A stretch of 43,087 nucleotides of DNA from Flavobacteria bacterium RIFCSPLOWO2_12_FULL_35_11 (lineage in GTDB: Bacteria > Bacteroidota > Bacteroidia > Flavobacteriales > Flavobacteriaceae), in contig MGWK01000094.1 in assembly GCA_001800975.1 (NCBI GenBank), positions 12,431 through 55,517 of the forward strand, given 5' to 3'. Shown piece by piece: positions 1 through 8,305 of this stretch; the first letter of the stretch is position 1, and each line of letters begins with the position of its first letter. A program made the translations under genes and the position numbers. A model generated the notes under the pieces. That model had not been told where the DNA came from. It searched no databases and saw only the letters and a program-made list of their open reading frames with translations.

Positions 1-781
1 CGGCCGCATCCTTATCGGTGACTTTGGTAAATCCGTCGATGATGCTGAAATCCACGTTTTTAGGCAAAATATCTTCTCCGATGCCTTCGGTGATGTAAGG
101 GTAAATTTCATTTTCGTCAAAAATACCCGTTTCATGATATTTTTTAAAAACCGAGCCGTAAGTGTCTATTCCCCACATTTTAATCTTTGGATTTTTTTCT
201 TTCAAATATTTTCCTACACCTGAAATGGTTCCTCCAGTACCCACTCCTGAAACAAAATGAGTGATTTTTCCTTCGGTCTGTTCCCAGATTTCAGGTCCGG
301 TTTGTTCATAATGTGCCAAGGCATTCGACGGATTGTCGTATTGGTTCACGTACCATGAATTTGAGGTTTCTTCAGCCAGGCGTTTTGAAACTGAGTAATA
401 AGAACGCGGATCATCGGGCACTACATTCGTCGGGCAAACAACCACCACGGCGCCTACCGCCCTTAAAATATCCATTTTTTCTTTAGACTGTTTGTCGCTG
501 ATGACACATATCAATTTATAGCCTTTGATTATGGCCACCAATGCCAATCCCATTCCCGTATTTCCCGAAGTGCCTTCAATAATGGTGCCTCCAGGCTTTA
601 ATACGCCTTGCTTTTCGGCATCTTCAATCATTTTTACGGCCATCCTGTCTTTTATGGAGTTTCCCGGATTGAAAGTTTCCACTTTTGCCAATACCAAAGC
701 ATCAATTTCTTTTACGATTTTATTTAATTTAACCAAAGGTGTGTTGCCAATGGTTTCCAATATATTTTTAGCGTATTTCAT
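1..781 (-). CDS. PLP-dependent cysteine synthase / cystathionine beta-synthase-like protein, 3'-truncated by window edge
   Basis: The first 260 codons of a fold-type II PLP enzyme are present; the C-terminus lies outside the window. It begins MKYAKNILETIGNTPLVKLN. The PLP lysine is K44 in the motif NPGNSIKDR and the phosphate-binding loop is EGTSGNTGMG. A glycine-rich HFVSGVGTGGTISG stretch follows. These motifs place it in the CysK/CBS family, which carries out beta-replacement on O-acetylserine or serine. Whether it makes cysteine (CysK) or cystathionine (CBS) cannot be decided without the C-terminus, where a CBS-domain pair could lie. A second family member, CysM-like, sits at 18585-19475 beside serine acetyltransferase, so this copy may serve transsulfuration instead (inference). 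The ATG start is preceded by a -7 box about 20 nt upstream. Confidence 0.9.
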   Translation of the reverse strand, partial: MKYAKNILETIGNTPLVKLNKIVKEIDALVLAKVETFNPGNSIKDRMAVKMIEDAEKQGVLKPGGTIIEGTSGNTGMGLALVAIIKGYKLICVISDKQSKEKMDILRAVGAVVVVCPTNVVPDDPRSYYSVSKRLAEETSNSWYVNQYDNPSNALAHYEQTGPEIWEQTEGKITHFVSGVGTGGTISGVGKYLKEKNPKIKMWGIDTYGSVFKKYHETGIFDENEIYPYITEGIGEDILPKNVDFSIIDGFTKVTDKDAA

Positions 782-800
782 TTTTTAAGTCTTAGTGCGA

Positions 801-808
801 CAAAGATA
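801..808 (-). promoter_or_regulatory. Bacteroidota -7 box (TATCTTTG) for the cysteine synthase-like gene
   Basis: On the minus strand the sequence reads TATCTTTG, a full match to TAnnTTTG, 19 nt before the ATG at 781. No clear TTG -33 element is visible at the expected spacing. Confidence 0.55.
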
Positions 809-895
809 GTAATTTTGGGTAATGGGGGAAAAGGGATTAGGAAACTATTGCCTATTCCCTATTGCCTTAAATTTTTGCCTAATGCCGTAAAATTA

Positions 896-1651
896 TCAAC
901 TGTCTATCCAAGTTTTAAAATCTTTAACGCGTTCGCGGCTTACAATAATTTCTGAATCCTTGAAAGAATTCAGCACCACTTTTAACCTACTGTTTGAATA
1001 TGAAACAATGTCTTTTATGGCATTAATATTTATAAAATGTTGCCGATTCACCCTAAAAAATGTTGATGGCTGCAGCTTTTCTTCCAATTGTTCCAAAGTA
1101 TCTTCTATGAGGTAAGTTCTGTTGTCAATTGTATAAATATTTGTTGCTTTATTTTCGCTGTAAAAACATTCAATGGCATCGACAGCAATCATTTTTAAGT
1201 GCGGACCTATTTTTGCCGTAAATCGTGTTTTGTAATTTTTTTTGGTTGGGGCAATCAATTGTTGAATTTGATCCATATTTAACACATCTTTTGAAGTGTT
1301 GGAATGCAACGCTTTATATTGATTGATCGCATTTTCAAGTTCGTCGTTATCGATTGGTTTCAATAAATAGTCGATACTGTTTAATTTAAAGGCTTTTAAC
1401 GCATATTCATCATAGGCCGTTGTAAAAATGATGGCACTTTTAATGTCAACTTCCTCAAAAATTTCAAACGACAATCCGTCAGAAAGCTGGATGTCAAGAA
1501 ATAACAAATCAGGATGTTCATTGTTCAAAAACCAATTTATTGATTCTTCCACCGAATGCAACATCGCTATAGGCTCAATCCCAAATTCATTTAGCATTCT
1601 GCTCAATCTTCTTGCGGCCGGCTTTTCGTCTTCAATAATTACAACTTTCAT
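896..1651 (-). CDS. LytTR-family two-component response regulator
   Basis: This 251-residue protein has an N-terminal receiver domain (about 1-115) and a C-terminal LytTR DNA-binding domain (about 145-250). The acidic pocket is E7-D8-E9 and the probable phosphoacceptor is D53 in FLDIQLSDG. The switch Thr/Tyr region reads IIFTTAYDEYALKAF and the conserved lysine is in YLLKPI. The LytTR part contains the typical FFRVNRQHFINI segment. It is the last gene of the minus-strand block that starts with the DUF2141 gene, and its likely partner is the LytS-type kinase at 2505-3845. LytTR regulators usually bind direct repeats upstream of few targets; the targets cannot be read from this sequence. The ATG start has an 85-nt gap to the preceding 2TM gene. 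Confidence 0.93.
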   Translation of the reverse strand: MKVVIIEDEKPAARRLSRMLNEFGIEPIAMLHSVEESINWFLNNEHPDLLFLDIQLSDGLSFEIFEEVDIKSAIIFTTAYDEYALKAFKLNSIDYLLKPIDNDELENAINQYKALHSNTSKDVLNMDQIQQLIAPTKKNYKTRFTAKIGPHLKMIAVDAIECFYSENKATNIYTIDNRTYLIEDTLEQLEEKLQPSTFFRVNRQHFININAIKDIVSYSNSRLKVVLNSFKDSEIIVSRERVKDFKTWIDS

Positions 1652-1736
1652 TTTTTTGTATTTGGCATCAGGTATTTTGGATTGTTAGATTGTTAGATTT
1701 ACAATTTCTATTTTTTTTTAACTTTTAACTTTTTTT

Positions 1737-2051
1737 CTACTCCCAAAATTCTCGTTTATCCTTTTCCATATATTCTTTAATTTTTTGGTCTTCCCAGTTT
1801 TTCCCTAAAAGAATATCCATGCCAAAAACACCAAATGCGTGAAAAGCGAGTCCGATACCCCAAAATAAAATGGTGTTATAAGATTGCCATTCCCAAAGCA
1901 CTTCTGTTCCGCCATCAGAAAAAACCTTTGCAATTAATAAAAATGCATTTACCAAAAGGTAAACCATTAAATGTACATAAAATCCTTTTATCGATTTCAC
2001 CTTTTTTTTAGCGCGTAAATATTTTTGCTCTTCTGTGTGTTCTGTTTTCAT
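1737..2051 (-). CDS. 2TM-domain membrane protein
   Basis: A 104-residue protein with two hydrophobic segments (about 24-44 and 60-82) joined by a short loop, matching the 2TM family of unknown function. The N-terminus MKTEHTEEQKYLRAKKKVK and the C-terminus GKNWEDQKIKEYMEKDKREFWE are shared with the neighbouring 95-residue protein and with the C-terminal domain of the kinase at 2505-3845, so the three are paralogues. The gene lies 17 nt after the previous 2TM gene and 85 nt before the LytTR regulator. Its place between a sensor kinase and its regulator suggests a role in signalling or in a membrane response to it (inference). No catalytic residues are evident. Confidence 0.88.
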   Translation of the reverse strand: MKTEHTEEQKYLRAKKKVKSIKGFYVHLMVYLLVNAFLLIAKVFSDGGTEVLWEWQSYNTILFWGIGLAFHAFGVFGMDILLGKNWEDQKIKEYMEKDKREFWE

Positions 2052-2068
2052 GATGCTGATTTTAATAA

Positions 2069-2356
2069 TTAATTTTTATCTTTTTCAATAAATTCTTTAA
2101 TTTTTCTGTCTTCCCAATCTTTTCCAAATAATAAATTATGATTGAAAGCTCCCAATGCGTGAAATGCGAGTCCAATTCCCCAACCGATCATCGGAAACCA
2201 AAACCATTGAAATTCTGGAGAAAATTTCAGATTTATGAATATTAAAAATGGGATCACAACTAAGTAAGCAATAAAATTTATATAAAACTCTTTAACTTTT
2301 TCAACATTTTTTTTTGCCCTGATATATTTTTGTTCTTCTGTATATGCTGTTTTCAT
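2069..2356 (-). CDS. 2TM-domain membrane protein (paralogue)
   Basis: A 95-residue protein with two membrane segments (about 26-44 and 52-72) and the conserved WGIGLAFHALGAF stretch in the second helix. The charged end GKDWEDRKIKEFIEKDKN matches its neighbours. It is closer in sequence to the kinase-fused 2TM domain than to the 104-residue copy, since both share IPFLIFIN and FHWFWFPM/FQWFWFPM-type segments. It starts 148 nt after the kinase stop; that gap holds a tandem 7-bp array (2461-2497). Function unknown. Confidence 0.87.
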   Translation of the reverse strand: MKTAYTEEQKYIRAKKNVEKVKEFYINFIAYLVVIPFLIFINLKFSPEFQWFWFPMIGWGIGLAFHALGAFNHNLLFGKDWEDRKIKEFIEKDKN

Positions 2357-2460
2357 TTTTTTATTTTTGATTTACGATTTACGATTTTTAATCCTATCCC
2401 CAAGTCTTTCCTAAGGAAAGGGAGTTTGATTGAAATAAGAAAAGTATTTACAACAAAAAA

Positions 2461-2497
2461 CTTTTAACTTTTAACTTTTAACTTTTAACCTTTAACT
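2461..2497. repeat. Tandem TTTTAAC heptamer array inside the kinase/2TM operon
   Basis: About five imperfect copies of CTTTTAA/TTTAACT sit between the kinase stop and the next 2TM gene. Shorter runs of the same motif occur at about 1718-1730, and its complement (GGTTAAA) recurs at 34962-34996 and after galE near 23011. Confidence 0.75.
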
Positions 2498-2504
2498 TTT
2501 TTCA

Positions 2505-3845
2505 CTATTCCCAATACTGTTTGTCTTCATTGTCCATATATTCCTTAATTTTCCGTTCCTCCCAATCTTTTCCTAGAATCGGATTGTAACTGAAAGCTTT
2601 GAAACCGTGAAATATAAGTCCGATACCCCAACCAAACATTGGAAACCAAAACCAATGGAAATGAGGAACATACTTGAAATTTATAAAAATTAAAAATGGA
2701 ATTACGATGCAATAGGAAATTAAGCTTCCATAAAATTCTTTGATGTCATGCACGCGTTCCACGGCCCTTAAATATTTGTTGCTTTCTATAGTTTCTGTTT
2801 TCATTGTTTTCGTTTTTTGAGTCAATAATGGTAATTTTACGATGAAATTTTCGGCGGTTTTTTCAACCACCACTTTTTTTAAGGTGATTAAATGATAGCG
2901 GTCAATAATATTTCTCAATCCTATCTTGGTTCCGTTTTCCATGGTGGTTTTCGGATTAAAATTATTGGAAACCACCAAGTAACCGTTTTCTTCCCTAATG
3001 ATTACTTTTAACGGATTTTCTTCTGAAACTACATTGTGTTTTATGGTGTTTTCTAACAATAATTGTAACGATAAGGGTAAAATTTTATAGTCTGAATCAC
3101 TTGCTTTTTCAGGAATTTCAAAGGTTACCGCATTTTCAAACCGCATTGTCAGCAATTCCATATAGGTTTTGGCAAAATGCAATTCTTCATCCAATTCAAT
3201 TAAATCCTTATTTTTTTGTTCCAAAACATAGCGGTACACTTTTGAAAGTTTGGTGGTAAACTTTTCAGCCAGCTTCGGATTTTCACCAATCAATGAGGTC
3301 AAAACATTTAAACTGTTGAATAAAAAATGCGGATCAATCTGGCTTTTTAGCGATTCGTATTTGGCAGTTTCAGTTTTGGCCACAATTTGTTGTTCCTTTA
3401 CTTTTTTCTCAGTCAATGATTTGTAAAAAAATATGGAATGAAACACCAAACTTATGATGATTGTCATCCCCAAACCAAAAGAATAATACGCTTTTGCACT
3501 TGAATCGTTTAAAAAACTGTCAATTGGATTGCCCAAAATAACCACAAGAGTTACTAATCTTAATACTGCCAATCCAATCATTGTCAGCAAAATGGAACCC
3601 GATGCGCCAATGATCAATCGTTTTTTAGGATTTTCTTTCCAATCAAATTTATTTTCCAAAGAATAAAAGAAATAAGCGTTGAGCGTAGTCAATACAAAAG
3701 CGTACATAAAGTGAACGCTCAGCACAATAAACAAATCATTTATGGGTAAATTAAATCCGCCATTAAACAACAATCGCTCAATAACAAATATGATTATTGC
3801 CAATATTGCCGATACTTTTATGATATATTTTAGGTTGAAATTCAT
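2505..3845 (-). CDS. LytS/YehU-type sensor histidine kinase with C-terminal 2TM domain
   Basis: This 446-residue protein has four predicted membrane helices (about 7-25, 35-61, 76-104, 120-142), a coiled linker, then a His_kinase domain with phosphoacceptor H173 in SQIDPHFLFNSLN. The N box LSLQLLLENTIKHNV and a glycine motif GTKIGLRNIIDRY complete a kinase of the LytS class. From M348 a complete 2TM domain is appended, almost identical in layout to the two free 2TM proteins downstream. Kinase/2TM fusions are known in Flavobacteriaceae. Here the junction is notable: the internal ATG (2804) begins a normal-looking 2TM protein, and in another frame an ATGA stop/start overlap would separate the two, just after an A6 tract. 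It is therefore either a true fusion or a homopolymer indel. It pairs with the LytTR regulator at 896-1651. Confidence 0.9.
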   Translation of the reverse strand: MNFNLKYIIKVSAILAIIIFVIERLLFNGGFNLPINDLFIVLSVHFMYAFVLTTLNAYFFYSLENKFDWKENPKKRLIIGASGSILLTMIGLAVLRLVTLVVILGNPIDSFLNDSSAKAYYSFGLGMTIIISLVFHSIFFYKSLTEKKVKEQQIVAKTETAKYESLKSQIDPHFLFNSLNVLTSLIGENPKLAEKFTTKLSKVYRYVLEQKNKDLIELDEELHFAKTYMELLTMRFENAVTFEIPEKASDSDYKILPLSLQLLLENTIKHNVVSEENPLKVIIREENGYLVVSNNFNPKTTMENGTKIGLRNIIDRYHLITLKKVVVEKTAENFIVKLPLLTQKTKTMKTETIESNKYLRAVERVHDIKEFYGSLISYCIVIPFLIFINFKYVPHFHWFWFPMFGWGIGLIFHGFKAFSYNPILGKDWEERKIKEYMDNEDKQYWE

Positions 3846-3876
3846 TCTGGCTTATTTAATTTTTTACAACTGCAAT

Positions 3877-4305
3877 TTAAAATTTAATTTCTAAATTAAG
3901 GGCATAGTCCTTTACTTCAAATTTTGCGCTTTCAAATTCTGGCGGACCAAAATTCATCTTATTATTGGACAATCCGTAACTTTCTTTTGGCTTACCATTT
4001 TCCTCAAAGTCCAAAAGGTTGTTATTGTTTTCATCGTGAAAACAAATAATGGCATAATTTCCTTGGAGAACATTTTCAAAAACAACGGTGCTTTTCCTGT
4101 TTTCTACTGAAGCAGATTTGGAATAAATAGGCTGTTTCATGAAATTCTCTTCATTATAAAGGGCAAATTTTACCGTTCCGTTGTCACTTAATGCATTTAC
4201 TACGGAAACAGTGACTGAAATTCCTTCTTCTGATTTGTTTGTTGCTGTTTGCGCGAAAATCATTGATGAAATCAATAATGCGATCGCTAAAATTACTTGT
4301 TGCAT
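3877..4305 (-). CDS. DUF2141 family exported protein
   Basis: From the ATG at 4305 the protein has 142 residues and starts with a signal peptide (MQQVILAIALLISSMIFAQT). A longer reading from 4353 adds 16 residues that would spoil the signal peptide, so the shorter start is preferred. The mature part matches DUF2141: a beta-rich domain with NGTVKFALYNEENFM, GNYAIICFHDENNNNLLDFEENGKPKESYG and a C-terminal strand. The acidic DENNNNLLDFEENG segment looks like a calcium-type loop. It lies 31 nt before the kinase gene and is probably the first gene of that operon. Function unknown; periplasmic or surface location is inferred from the signal peptide. Confidence 0.87.
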   Translation of the reverse strand: MQQVILAIALLISSMIFAQTATNKSEEGISVTVSVVNALSDNGTVKFALYNEENFMKQPIYSKSASVENRKSTVVFENVLQGNYAIICFHDENNNNLLDFEENGKPKESYGLSNNKMNFGPPEFESAKFEVKDYALNLEIKF

Positions 4306-4555
4306 ACTTTTTAATTTTATGGTTAATATTGTTTTATAGATCAAATTTGCCAAGTTTTATGGAATTGAAAAAAGTTTACTTTCTGAATTGTCGTTTATTT
4401 CGACTGAACTGTAAAATTTTCAGCCTTAAACCTAAAACGGATATTTCAACCCCAATTATTTAATAAAACTCTTTTAAAAAAACCCTAACATTCATCATCT
4501 TATTATATTAAAAAGTTTGTACTTTTATAAAACTTTTTATAAAAACCATTGAATT

Positions 4556-6658
4556 ATGAAAATATACGATGACAAACACATTAAAAATGTTGCTTTTGTT
4601 GGTGCCCATAAAAGTGGTAAAACAACATTGGCCGAAACCATGCTCTTCGAAGCCGGATTAGTCAGCCGCCGTGGTAGTGTTGAGAATAAAAACACGATTT
4701 CCGACTACCACGCGATTGAACATGAAAGAGAAACTTCCGTTTTTGCCACACCCCTACACACCGAATGGCGCAACTACAAAATAAACATTATTGACACTCC
4801 CGGATTGGATGATTACATTGGTGAAATTGCCTCTACAATGCACGTAACCGACTCAGTTGCTATGATCATAAATGCACAATATGGTGTTGAAGTTGGCACA
4901 GAAATTATATGGGATTATATAGACCGATTTTCGCGCCCAACCTTATTTGTAATCAATCAAATAGACCATCCAAGCGCCGATTTTGACGAAAGCTATAAAA
5001 GCATTGTTGAATTGGTGGGTAAAAATGTGGTTAAAATGCAATATCCGCTTAAAGTTAATGGCGCACAATGCATTATTGATGTGCTTAAAATGAAAATGTA
5101 CAAATTTGGACCGCAAGGAGGAAAACCGGAAAAATTAGAAATTCCAAAAGATCAAATTGAACATGCAACAGAACTTCAAAATGAATTAATTGAAAAAGCT
5201 GCTGAAAACGATGAAAATTTAATGGAACTTTATTTTGATAAAGGCACCCTTAATGAAGATGAAATGCGTGAAGGAATTAAAAAAGGGATGCTTAATCATG
5301 AATTATTCCCTGTATTTTGCATTTCGGCTTTAAATGATATGGGCACCGGACGTTTAATGGGATTTATTGACAATGTTGCCCCATCTGCAGCCGATTTAAA
5401 ACCTGAACAAAGTGTTGAAGGAACCACAGTTGAATGTAAAGTTAATGCACCAACCGTACTTTTTGTTTTTAAAACTGTTTATGAACCTAACTTGGGACAA
5501 ATTAGTTTCTTCAAAGTAAAATCAGGAGAAATTAAGCAAAATGACAAGTTGGAAAATTCCAGAAACGGTGAAATTGAAATCGTAAACCAGCTATATATTA
5601 TGGATGGCAAAAATCGGGAACTGGTTGAAAAATTAAGTGCCGGCGATATTGGAGCCACTTTAAAATTAAAGTTTACGGAAACAAACGACACACTAAGAAC
5701 AAAGGGTTCAAATATTACCATAAAACCAATTGTTTATCCCGAAACAAGAATTACCAAAGCGGTAAGGGCTTTTGATAAAAATGATGATGAAAAACTAAAT
5801 GAAGCGCTTAAAAAAATACATAGCCAGGATCCAACCGTTAGCGTTAAGTATTCATCGGAGTTAAAACAACTCATTTTATCTTGTCAAGGGGAATTGCATT
5901 TAGCGACAATTGACTGGATTTTGCAAAACACTTATGGCATAAAAGCAGTTTTTGAACAACCAAGAATTGCCTATAGAGAAACCATACAGCGATCTGCGAC
6001 AACTAGTTACAAACATAAAAAGCAATCGGGAGGTTCAGGACAATTTGGGGAGGTTCACATTAAAATTGAACCTTGGTACGAAGGAATTCCGGAACCGGAA
6101 GGATTTAACATCAGAGGAAAAGAGGAAGTAAATCTGGATTGGGGCGGAAAATTAATATTCTACAACTGTATTGTTGGCGGTGTAATTGATGCGCGCTATT
6201 TGCCTTCTGTTTTAAAAGGAATTTTAGAAGTGATGGAAGAAGGTCCTTTAACCGGTTCCTACGCCAGAGATGTTCGGGTGATGCTTTTCGACGGCAGAAT
6301 GCACCCTGTAGATTCAAATGATATTTCATTTAAAATTGCCGGAGCGCATGCTTTTAAAGAAGCCTTTTTAAATGCCAAACCTAAATTATTGGAACCAATT
6401 CATGAAATTTCCGTAAAAGTTCCTGAAGAATTAATGGGGAACGTAATGACCGATTTACAATCGCGCAGATCTGTAATTCTTGGAATGGACAGTGAGGGTA
6501 AATATCAAACAATTAAGGCCAAAACACCTTTGGCAGAAATGTATAAATACTCAACAACATTGCGTTCAATAACGCAAGGCCGTGGAAGTTTTAGCACTAA
6601 ATTTTCAAATTTTGAATTGGTGCCTAACAACGTTCAAGAAGAATTGGTTAAAAAATAA
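4556..6658 (+). CDS. Elongation factor G paralogue (EF-G2-like)
   Basis: A 700-residue translational GTPase with all EF-G domains: G domain (about 1-280), domain II (about 290-390), III (about 405-480), IV and V. P-loop is GAHKSGKTT (G1), G3 is DTPG (80-83) and G4 is NQID. The residue after DTPG, normally the catalytic histidine (DTPGH), is L84, and the switch I region reads ERETSVF, not the usual ERGITI. A histidine at the domain IV tip (RMHPVDSND) is kept. It is thus an EF-G paralogue, not the housekeeping FusA. The closest characterised case known to me is Bacteroides thetaiotaomicron EF-G2, reported to support translation without GTP hydrolysis; the L84 change fits such behaviour (inference). 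It is monocistronic, with its own terminator just downstream. Confidence 0.93.
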   Translation: MKIYDDKHIKNVAFVGAHKSGKTTLAETMLFEAGLVSRRGSVENKNTISDYHAIEHERETSVFATPLHTEWRNYKINIIDTPGLDDYIGEIASTMHVTDSVAMIINAQYGVEVGTEIIWDYIDRFSRPTLFVINQIDHPSADFDESYKSIVELVGKNVVKMQYPLKVNGAQCIIDVLKMKMYKFGPQGGKPEKLEIPKDQIEHATELQNELIEKAAENDENLMELYFDKGTLNEDEMREGIKKGMLNHELFPVFCISALNDMGTGRLMGFIDNVAPSAADLKPEQSVEGTTVECKVNAPTVLFVFKTVYEPNLGQISFFKVKSGEIKQNDKLENSRNGEIEIVNQLYIMDGKNRELVEKLSAGDIGATLKLKFTETNDTLRTKGSNITIKPIVYPETRITKAVRAFDKNDDEKLNEALKKIHSQDPTVSVKYSSELKQLILSCQGELHLATIDWILQNTYGIKAVFEQPRIAYRETIQRSATTSYKHKKQSGGSGQFGEVHIKIEPWYEGIPEPEGFNIRGKEEVNLDWGGKLIFYNCIVGGVIDARYLPSVLKGILEVMEEGPLTGSYARDVRVMLFDGRMHPVDSNDISFKIAGAHAFKEAFLNAKPKLLEPIHEISVKVPEELMGNVMTDLQSRRSVILGMDSEGKYQTIKAKTPLAEMYKYSTTLRSITQGRGSFSTKFSNFELVPNNVQEELVKK

Positions 6659-6676
6659 AGCCTAATTATAAAAATT

Positions 6677-6713
6677 AAAGACTCGTCTATTAAATAAATG
6701 GACGAGTCTTTTT
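6677..6713 (+). terminator. Intrinsic terminator after the EF-G paralogue
   Basis: An 11-bp perfect stem (AAAGACTCGTC / GACGAGTCTTT) with a 13-nt loop ends in a T run, 19 nt after the stop codon. Confidence 0.9.
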
Positions 6714-6972
6714 GTTAAATGCCAATTAATATTCATTAATTCAATTAATTTTTATAATTCTTAAAGTTTTTAGATGGTTATTAAACGATAAATTTTAAAA
6801 AAAATTAAATATTAATTGATTGCCAATATAATAATATTTTCCTTTAAAAAAAAGAATTATCATTAATTTTTGGTATTTTATTCATGTACAATTCGTTTAA
6901 AGATGAATTTCATTGTGATATGTTCAATAAAAAAATATATAATTGATTATTTCTTCATCGCTGATAAATCTG
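6714..6972. other. AT-rich intergenic stretch
   Basis: Very AT-rich sequence between the EF-G terminator and the next promoter. No open reading frame, repeat or RNA structure was recognised. Confidence 0.6.
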
Positions 6973-6980
6973 TATCTTTG
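6973..6980 (+). promoter_or_regulatory. -7 box (TATCTTTG) for the small Cys-rich protein gene
   Basis: TATCTTTG followed by CAAC lies 17 nt before the ATG at 6998. No good TTG -33 element at the usual spacing; the nearest is too far upstream. Confidence 0.65.
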
Positions 6981-6997
6981 CAACTTAATATACTTTA

Positions 6998-7192
6998 ATG
7001 AAACTAATTCTTATTACAATTGGCCTTTTAGCGCTTGGCGTTGCTGGAATAGCAATTAAAATTTGGGCTAAAAAAGACGGAAAATTTGCAGGAACTTGCG
7101 CAAGTCAAAATCCACATTTAAATAAAGAAGGAGTTGCCTGTGGATACTGCGGAAGATTGCCTGATCAATGTGAAAACCAAGAAAATAAATAA
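6998..7192 (+). CDS. Small Cys-rich membrane-anchored protein
   Basis: A 64-residue protein: one N-terminal membrane helix (about 2-22), then a lysine-rich stretch and four cysteines in the order GTC, ACGYC, QC (segment 33-59). Similar short proteins are annotated only as membrane or secreted protein in Bacteroidota. The layout of one helix plus a four-Cys tail resembles NqrM, the Na+-NQR maturation factor, but that is a visual resemblance; no nqr or apbE gene is nearby. It has its own promoter and is followed after 3 nt by the glycosyltransferase gene, so the two are probably cotranscribed. Confidence 0.8.
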   Translation: MKLILITIGLLALGVAGIAIKIWAKKDGKFAGTCASQNPHLNKEGVACGYCGRLPDQCENQENK

Positions 7193-7195
7193 GAA

Positions 7196-8305
7196 ATGCT
7201 CGAATATCTATTTATTGCTTTTATAGTAATTTTTTGTATTCAGTTTATTTATTACATTTTCATTTTTGGCTCTTTTTCTTTTTCTAAAAAAAAATCAACC
7301 GAAAATAACTTCAATTTACCGGTTTCAGTTATTATTTGCGCAAAAAATGAGGCGAAAAATTTAACTGAAATTCTTCCCAATTTCTTAAACCAAAATTACA
7401 AAAACTTCGAACTGGTTTTAATTAATGATCGTTCACGCGACCAAACATTAAAGGTGATGGAGAAGTTTAAAAAAGATTCCCCAATTTCCATAAAAATTGT
7501 GGATGTAGCCGTGAATGAACAATTTTGGGGAAGTAAAAAATATGCGCTTACCTTAGGCATTAAAGCTGCTTCTCATGAACATTTATTGTTTACTGATGCC
7601 GATTGTATTCCTGTTTCAGAAAGCTGGATAACCGAAATGGTCAATAATTTCAACAATGAACATCAAATTGTATTGGGTTATGGCGCCTATAAAAAAATAA
7701 AAAAATCATGGCTCAATAAACTTATTCGGTTTGAAAGCCTTTTAACTGCCATCCAATATTTTAGTTATGCAAAAATTGGAATTCCTTATATGGGTGTTGG
7801 CCGTAATTTAGCCTATACAAAAACGGTTTTTTTCAAGGTTAACGGATTCGCAAATCATATGCATATCAAATCGGGCGATGATGATTTGTTTATAAACCAA
7901 GTGGCTACAAAGCAAAATACGGCCATTTCTTGTTCACAAGACAGCTTTACCGAATCGTTTCCAAAAACAACCTTTAAAGATTGGATTCATCAAAAAAGAA
8001 GACATATTTCAACGGCTTCTTTATACAAACCTGGGCATAAATTTTTATTGGGACTTTTTTTCAGCTCCCAATTGTTATTTTGGATTTTAGGCATCATTGT
8101 TTTAAGTTTCCTTTATAACTGGCAAATAGTTGCAGGTTTAATTTTTACAAGAATCTTATTTTTGTATTTGGTAATTGGCTACTCCGCAAAAAAATTAAAT
8201 GAAAGAGATTTAATCCTCTTTATTCCATTTTTTGAAATATTTTTAATTTTGATACAAATGTTTATCTTTATAAAAAATATGATTTCAAAACCTACACATT
8301 GGTAA
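7196..8305 (+). CDS. Family 2 glycosyltransferase, membrane-bound
   Basis: This 369-residue protein starts with a membrane helix (about 3-28), followed by a GT-A domain: VSVIICAKNEAKNL nucleotide-binding start, NDRSRDQT, the metal-binding DADC motif, a GDDDLF acceptor/catalytic region and a QKRRH motif typical of processive-type GT2 enzymes. The C-terminus has two to three membrane helices (about 280-365). It would transfer a sugar from an NDP-sugar to a lipid or glycan on the inner face of the membrane; the substrate is not predictable. Its end overlaps the sigma factor gene by 7 nt, suggesting translational coupling. Confidence 0.9.
   Translation: MLEYLFIAFIVIFCIQFIYYIFIFGSFSFSKKKSTENNFNLPVSVIICAKNEAKNLTEILPNFLNQNYKNFELVLINDRSRDQTLKVMEKFKKDSPISIKIVDVAVNEQFWGSKKYALTLGIKAASHEHLLFTDADCIPVSESWITEMVNNFNNEHQIVLGYGAYKKIKKSWLNKLIRFESLLTAIQYFSYAKIGIPYMGVGRNLAYTKTVFFKVNGFANHMHIKSGDDDLFINQVATKQNTAISCSQDSFTESFPKTTFKDWIHQKRRHISTASLYKPGHKFLLGLFFSSQLLFWILGIIVLSFLYNWQIVAGLIFTRILFLYLVIGYSAKKLNERDLILFIPFFEIFLILIQMFIFIKNMISKPTHW

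Noticed and set aside
4306-4353. Longer start of the DUF2141 protein
   Set aside because: It would place 16 residues ahead of a clear signal peptide.
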